From Grifola frondosa (lineage: Eukaryota; Basidiomycota; Agaricomycetes; Polyporales; Grifolaceae), in NCBI GenBank assembly GCA_001683735.1, contig LUGG01000001.1:186001-250000 (forward strand): a DNA stretch of 64,000 nt, in the 5' to 3' direction. Of this stretch, positions 58,619 to 64,000 are shown in pieces. The stretch's first letter is position 1. Every line of letters begins with the position of its first letter. The notes beneath the pieces were generated by a model. The model made no database searches and was not told the origin of the DNA. It saw only the letters and a program-made list of their open reading frames with translations. Position numbers and translations under genes: made by a program.

Positions 58619-59490
58619 AGGACCCCTGATAATGGTAGGAAAGGGCTGATTTTTTGGAAAGAAATTTTGGCAAAATTGTCCGGATAAAAATGGCCAATTT
58701 TGGTCTGAATCGTCCGGATTAAATCAGGGCTCGCCGCTTCGCGGCGAACATGTCCGGATTTTCCATCAGGCCCTACGGAGCTGATATTTTGTCCGGATTG
58801 TCCCATCAGGCGTCTCCGAGCGTGATTTCTGGCTGGACACGGCCAACAGACACTCAAAAGTTCTAATTTACATCGAATGTGCTCTGAAAATACACCTCCT
58901 GCCTCTCTGTCCTCAAGGCTCCTCGCTGAGCTCGCGACGCCGGCACCTAGCGCCCACCCAGCTAAGCGGGATTTCGCTTCGACTTGGTGCACGCAACTAG
59001 CACGCACACGACTGACGAGGCTGGACATCCCTTGATGAGAGCCGTAACACCGTTCGTACGGCGAGATATACATGCATCTTGAGATAGATATCGAGCGGCC
59101 GAAAGAATGTTATTCCACTGATTAGATACAAATTGAATAGATCTAACAATAATCATAAATTATAAATAAAACTGAGAACTATATGACGTTCAGGTATTGC
59201 TTAATTACTTATCACTTCGTGACGATAGACTGATGTTAATATAAGCCCATTTCTTTCGTAATGTATAGTTAATTGGTGCAAAATTTAAACTTATCGGAGT
59301 AAATTATGCAGCCGACAATCGGTGTCCGGACATCAGGCCTGCTCGGTCAAGGGATGGGTTGTCCGGATAAAAAATCTGCCTTCCGCGCGCCGAAGGCTGT
59401 ATTGTCCGGATTAAATCAGGCATGGGGGTCTAAAATCCCAAAATTTGTCCGAATTTCCATCACCCCTTCCCTCCGATTATCAGGGGTCCT
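58619..59490. mobile_element. Non-autonomous hAT-like DNA transposon, 872 bp, with subterminal TGTCCGGA motifs
   Basis: The TIRs begin AGGACCCCTGATAAT at both ends (15 identical bases, similar for about 30). They are flanked by perfect 8-bp target duplications ATATGCCC (58611-58618 and 59491-59498). Eight copies of a TGTCCGGATTAAATCAGG-type word lie near the ends, four per side (one has a mismatch in the core), and each side has a GC hairpin (GCCGCTTCGCGGC; CCTTCCGCGCGCCGAAGG). Subterminal repeats of this kind are where hAT transposases bind. The interior is AT-rich, with no transposase, so movement would need an enzyme from elsewhere. Confidence 0.85.
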
Positions 59491-59939
59491 ATATGCCCGC
59501 CTACTCCTGGTAAACTTTGGGTGTCTATACTGTATCGATCGTTTTCGGCCGAAACGTAAACAACGTCAGACGTCATTAATTGCAGAAGTATCAAAGTCTA
59601 CGCCCCTTGAGAATATACACAAAGGTTGGTTTGGAGACGGACACTGGTAGTTCAACATCGGGCAAAGTCGTCGGCGCGCACGACGCCCAACTCTTTCTCG
59701 TTGGGATTTGTCTGGCCCAGTCTGATTGTGGAATTGGGACAACGTGATTGGGCAGGCGCGGGAAACCCCACAGATTACGTAAATATTTTGCTGTAAGTTG
59801 CACTGACCGAGCTTGATCACCTTGACAAACCTCGCTCATTCCGAATTCTGTGAACATACGTTATAGTACTTTACTTTAAAGTCGCTCTCGGATCCTCGCC
59901 TCCCTCGTTTTGACGAGTAACGCGTCTCAGATCTCACCT

Positions 59940-60728
59940 ATGGCATCCACCATCGCTCGCCTCCAACGTGCCTCCCGCACCCCGTTCTTTCCATCCCATT
60001 TCGCCTCATCCTCCTCCAACACCCATCTCGTCCACCTTCCCAGTCACCGACATGCAATGATGTCCGCGCTATCCCATGAACGCCCTCATTTACCCCTACC
60101 TTCCACATCCTCGCAGCCAGCGCCCACATTAGCAGAGTCTCCCCCAGTCGTAGTTCCGTCTGCGACTTCAACGCCATCTGCCAAGACGCTTTCCGCACAT
60201 GCAGCATCTCCCCAAGTAGCAGCGCGGCCACCCCCACTGCCGAAAGCAGAGCGGCCAAGACCCACAATCAAGGCAACGAAGGCAGCCATTACACTGGTGC
60301 GTTCAGCACATGTCTCTATCTCACCTAGATCTCGGACTAACGATACGTGTTCGTGACCTTCAGACCGCAGAAGCTGTGAAACGCCTGCGCGGACTGCTGA
60401 AGAGCCCAACGCCGCAACTGATTCGTATTGGGGTGCGGAACAAAGGCTGCGCGGGACTGTCTTATCACCTGGAGTACGTCGAGCGTCCGGGCAAGTTCGA
60501 TGAGGTTGTGGAGCAGGACGGCGTGCGAGTTCTGATTGATAGCAAGGCGTTGTTTTCGATCATTGGGAGCGAGATGGACTGGCATGAGGACGGGTTGAGG
60601 TACGTTCCCCTGAATCGTCTGTGGGGTACGTAGATGCTGATAGTTTATGGCAGTGCGAAGTTCACGTTCAAGAACCCGAATATTAAGGACGCTTGCGGCT
60701 GTGGAGAGTCGTTTAGCCTCGGTTCATG
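59940..60728 (+). CDS. isa1: Mitochondrial iron-sulfur assembly protein ISA1 (HesB/IscA family, A-type carrier)
   Basis: Three exons. The first gives MASTIARLQRASRTPFFPSH, an Arg/Ser-rich, acid-poor start that fits a mitochondrial presequence, then a Pro/Ala linker. The core domain has AVKRLRGLLKSP, IRIGVRNKGCAGLSY with the first conserved Cys, VLIDSKALFSIIGSEMDW, and the final exon KFTFKNPNIKDACGCGESFSLGS with the CGC pair. All three cysteines of A-type proteins are present. ISA1 with ISA2 and IBA57 matures [4Fe-4S] proteins such as aconitase and lipoyl synthase. An inverted, broken copy lies at 47.4-48.2 kb, so this is the functional one. Confidence 0.93.
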
Positions 60729-62330
60729 ATGACTCTTAACTTATTGCTCTATACCATTCACGATTTGCCCTCGTGGAATCATTTAACTCTACCGTCTGTT
60801 TTTGGTACTAATCTTTGCACCATTGTGTATCCATAGTGCAGCATACAATAGATGTCCGCTCATCTCAGTCTCATTTGCCGCAGCTGGCTTCTTCCACGAC
60901 ATTGGCGGTCCAGTCACGGGGATCACAAATGGATCTTCGGCGTCCGTCGTCTGCTGGAATACTCATTCGTAACATCGACGGGATTCGGAATGCAATTCAA
61001 CCAGTTGAATCACACAACTCCACTTCCTTGTTCCTCGCCATTTATTCCTCCGCGTTTAGTCTTCGCTTTCTGGTGTATCTCGGTTCGCCATCCGTCTTGC
61101 TCGTTCACACTGTGCCTTCGTTGTGGGTATAACTCCACTCCTTTGTTTATCACCATTCTGAGGGACAGGTTCGTCAGCCTCCTCCCACGTTGCCAAGCAG
61201 TAAGTCGTCAGTGTATTACATCTCTCGTACGCCCATATTCGAGATACGCTCGGTGAGGATTTATTGCTTCATCGTCATTATATATCTTTGAGAGGCATGC
61301 AGATTCTGTGTTCGCAGTAATGATGGCTACAACATATGGGGTCGCCTCTTCGCCATGTTTTGCCCCATGCATGGCCTCGTCGCTCGTCGTGCATTTCCAC
61401 TGCCTTCTGCTCGTGCGCCCCTTACGCTGATGTCTGGTGCTCTACCAAAAGTTGGGTTCCAAATTAGCTGCGTAATATCTTGTAACAGCACTGGAACATG
61501 CTAAGAGCTTTTCGCGCTTGCGTATAAGTATTCTATTCCTAGCGGCAGTGAATCAGAGTTGACTTGCATCATATCCGAGTCCGGAGAAGTTTCTTCATAT
61601 TGGTTGCATATGCATAACGCAGGGATTCGTTCTAGGATACACTCAATCTACACAATTAATGTCGATGGCGCGTCTTCTCGAGTTCAAATATCATCGATGA
61701 TGTAGTCTCCCGTAGGCATGCCGAAAAGTGAGTGATCCTTTTTGTTTAGATTTAGATGGGAGGACAGATCGATAATGGTTCTCCGCAGGTTGACACATAT
61801 TTCGTGACAGACTTTCACGTTTTCATCGGGGGTGTTTACTGTTTACTCGAGTCTAATCGAGCACTCCGCCGTCTCACGTGGGCCCGCGGTGTCACATGAC
61901 ACACCGCCGTATGTTTCATTTCTGTCCGCCTCCGCGCGGATAGCAGGGCGAGAGCCCCTTAGTACCTGGCGAGCGGGGACAAGAAAGGGGGGGCCGCTTC
62001 TTTCTTGCTCACTCTCATAACCTTGCTCCGCCAGGTAAGTGATTTTTCTTCTTCGTCTCTCGCCTGCCAAGCGCCTCGGTCTTGCTGATCGTGCGACTTG
62101 TTTTATCTAGTACTCTACGGTTTTACATTACCCTCCACTTCCGCCCGTTGCTGCTGTGCGCGAACGCACTATCAACGACCCTCACTTACACATTTGCTAG
62201 ATAGCGAATTCGTGCAATCTAGACCAGCCACCGCCGGTCGCTTTTTTCTCCCGGCTACATACCGCGTGTGCGTTCCTGGCGCGTGAGATTAGACATCGTT
62301 CAGTATATCGGCCACACGTCAACTCAAATA
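60729..62330. other. Intergenic, no gene supported
   Basis: About 1.6 kb. Plus-strand frames near 60.8-61.3 kb lack motifs. The last 200 bp are the leader of the F-box gene. Confidence 0.45.
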
Positions 62331-64000
62331 ATGGCGCGCAAGTCAGCTAAATTGTGTCAGAACAAAGTTAAGCCAGCAGATACTGGCTCAGGAAGGACAT
62401 CGGGGACTCGCCGTGCCATTCGTGGGCGACGAGGGGGCCTCGCGAATATGCCCAACATGCCCCTTGACATAATCTCCGAGGTAGGGCACGCTCAAATTAC
62501 CGTAGATGACATGCAATCGTTGACGTGCACCTAGATCTCAACCCACCTCGAACCTCGCGACCTGCTGCAGTTGGCGAGAACGAACAAAGGCTTCCGGGCG
62601 TTCTTCACGAGCCGTGCCTCATCAGCGCTTTGGAAGGCTGCTAGACTGAATGTGCATGACTTGCCTGATTGTCCGCCGTTCTTGAGCGAGCTGGAGTACG
62701 CAAATTTCGTGTTCTCCTCTCATTGCCACGTAAGTGCTCTGCAAATAGGGGCCACATCACGCTGAAACCCCTCTGGCTGCCCTAGTTTTGTCTCAAGAAT
62801 GGCAACTCGACCATTATCTGGAAAATTTATATGCGATGTTGCAGTAGCTGTATGAACACGCAGTGCGTCGCGATATAGTTGATCCACTGTAGGATACTCC
62901 AAATTGATGTCAATGGCTAGATTCATCATTCCCGCACATCACATGTCGACCATTACTACTAATTTGACTAATCAGCAAATTAAAGATCATTTAGTTCCGG
63001 TACCTATCCGCGACAAATATTGTAAGCATATTTCTCGTGAACCTGGGCAACGCTAATCACCATTGAAAAGACCGCACCGGATTTTGCAAATATCTGGCAG
63101 AAAAGGTGGCAGAAGCTCTGCGCGACATTCCCGCCGAAAAGTCTGTCAACTTTCTTGAAAAACAGAAGTTGCTTGTGAAAGAATCTAAAGTGGGTCACTC
63201 TTTCGCCCGGATATCTCATAGTTGATGGTAGTCTACCTCTAGCACGCAGAACTACTGAAAGATTGGAGCCTAAGAAAGCGCGCATGTAGAGCGGAGGAGT
63301 TGAAGGAGATAAAACAATTGCGTTACGACGCGTGAGTTTCGTTTACAAGCTGTTCGCTTTGACTGACAAATTCCAATCCTCAGCATTATCTTCCGTCTGA
63401 GGAAAGATGGATGGGGGCCAGAACTTGACTTTATGGAGAAGCGGCGTGAGATTGCAACGTTCTCAAGACTCGATGTTTTCCGGCAGCCCGCAAAATTAAC
63501 GGACAGGAGTACGTCTTCCTTTTCTATTCCAAGATGTGCAATTTTAGTAACACATTTATTCTACTAGCGTGGCCTAAAGTTGAAGAGGGACTGAGACCCC
63601 ATCTGGAGGAAATACGATACCGTGTTATTTATCACGAGCGGGATGAAGTGCTCAGATCCCGATTCCGACAGTTCGAGGACCTGATCAGTGATTTCTGCGG
63701 CTCCACAGCTCAAGATCAGAAAGTCATGCCTCACTTAATCGACTTCCTCGTGATGCCAGAGTTTCAAGCACTTGGCGATGCGCCGAACGCGAGGATAATC
63801 ACCACTGAAGACATCCGTGCGCTTCGGGATCAGATGCCAACCTTAATAACGCGCTGGAACGCGGCAGTCAAGGCAGAGCTTGCTTCGTTACTATCTGAAT
63901 ATGTAGCGCCACAGGAAGATTTGGAGCTCTTCGACCTTGCGACAGCAATCTTCAGCTGCTCGCATAGTCACTGTGATCACAGGTCTCTCCACCGATATCC
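62331..64000 (+). CDS. F-box protein with Cys-rich segment, Agaricomycete type, truncated by window end
   Basis: MARKSAKLCQNKVKPADTG precedes a basic linker and the F-box itself, split by an intron: MPNMPLDIISE then ISTHLEPRDLLQLARTNKGF. Next come ALWKAARLNVHDLPDCPPFLSELEYANFVF and a Cys-rich segment (FCLKNGNSTIIWKIY, MRCCSSCMNTQ). Further exons encode EKSVNFLEKQKLLVKESK, LLKDWSLRKRACRAEELKEI, FRLRKDGWGPELDF and a long helical part running to the end. This domain order is the expanded family of Agaricomycetes that forms SCF ubiquitin ligases with Skp1 and cullin; targets are unknown. The 3' end lies outside the window, with a possible donor GTCTCT at about 63982. Confidence 0.88.

Overview
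The window looks like nuclear DNA of a filamentous basidiomycete, most likely an Agaricomycete. Genes are split by many short (about 45-80 bp) GT-AG introns. The gene content also fits: a CE15 glucuronoyl esterase, DUF6533-type membrane proteins, an Agaricomycete-style F-box/Cys-rich protein, GPI-type fasciclin and Egh16-like secreted proteins. There is no operon structure, CRISPR array, rRNA or intact tRNA gene. Gene models were spliced by eye, so outer ends and splice sites are approximate unless motifs fix them.

Layout. 0-13 kb: an SDR oxidoreductase with a damaged first exon, a Rab-type GTPase (+), the autophagy protease ATG4 (-), a CE15 esterase (-), a tRNA-derived SINE-like repeat and an aldehyde dehydrogenase (-). 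14-24 kb is a duplication-rich accessory zone. It holds a NAT9-like acetyltransferase and a decayed second copy about 6 kb away, a DUF6533 membrane protein gene and a decayed tandem copy, and an 844-bp long-TIR transposon inserted in the decayed acetyltransferase copy with a 9-bp target duplication. 24-30 kb: a GPR1/FUN34/YaaH transporter (+) convergent with an auxin-efflux-carrier-like transporter (-), then a flavin-fold PNPOx-like protein with a C-terminal membrane anchor. 30-38 kb: two divergent HNH-type genes, a fasciclin protein, and two inverted copies of an unrecognised family. 40-43 kb: a Gid1/RanBPM-type SPRY-LisH-CTLH protein. 43.8-46.5 kb: a half-size ABC transporter. 46.7-48.2 kb: a TA-flanked MITE and a pseudogene of the mitochondrial Fe-S assembly factor ISA1, whose intact copy lies inverted at 59.9 kb. 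50-58 kb: an Egh16-like secreted repeat protein and a rhodanese + tyrosine phosphatase of the Pyp/Ptp type. 58.6-59.5 kb: an hAT-like non-autonomous element. 62.3 kb to the window end: an F-box gene cut by the edge.

The genes do not form one pathway; housekeeping genes are interspersed with repeats. The clearest theme is local duplication followed by decay (acetyltransferase, DUF6533, ISA1, the 36-38 kb family) and small non-autonomous DNA transposons. I found no convincing new defence or biosynthetic system. The most unusual items are the transposon with its matching empty paralogous site, the element with eight subterminal TGTCCGGA-type motifs, the SINE-like unit with 11-bp periodic repeats, and the acetyltransferase whose acetyl-CoA loop is frame-shifted but then returns to frame.
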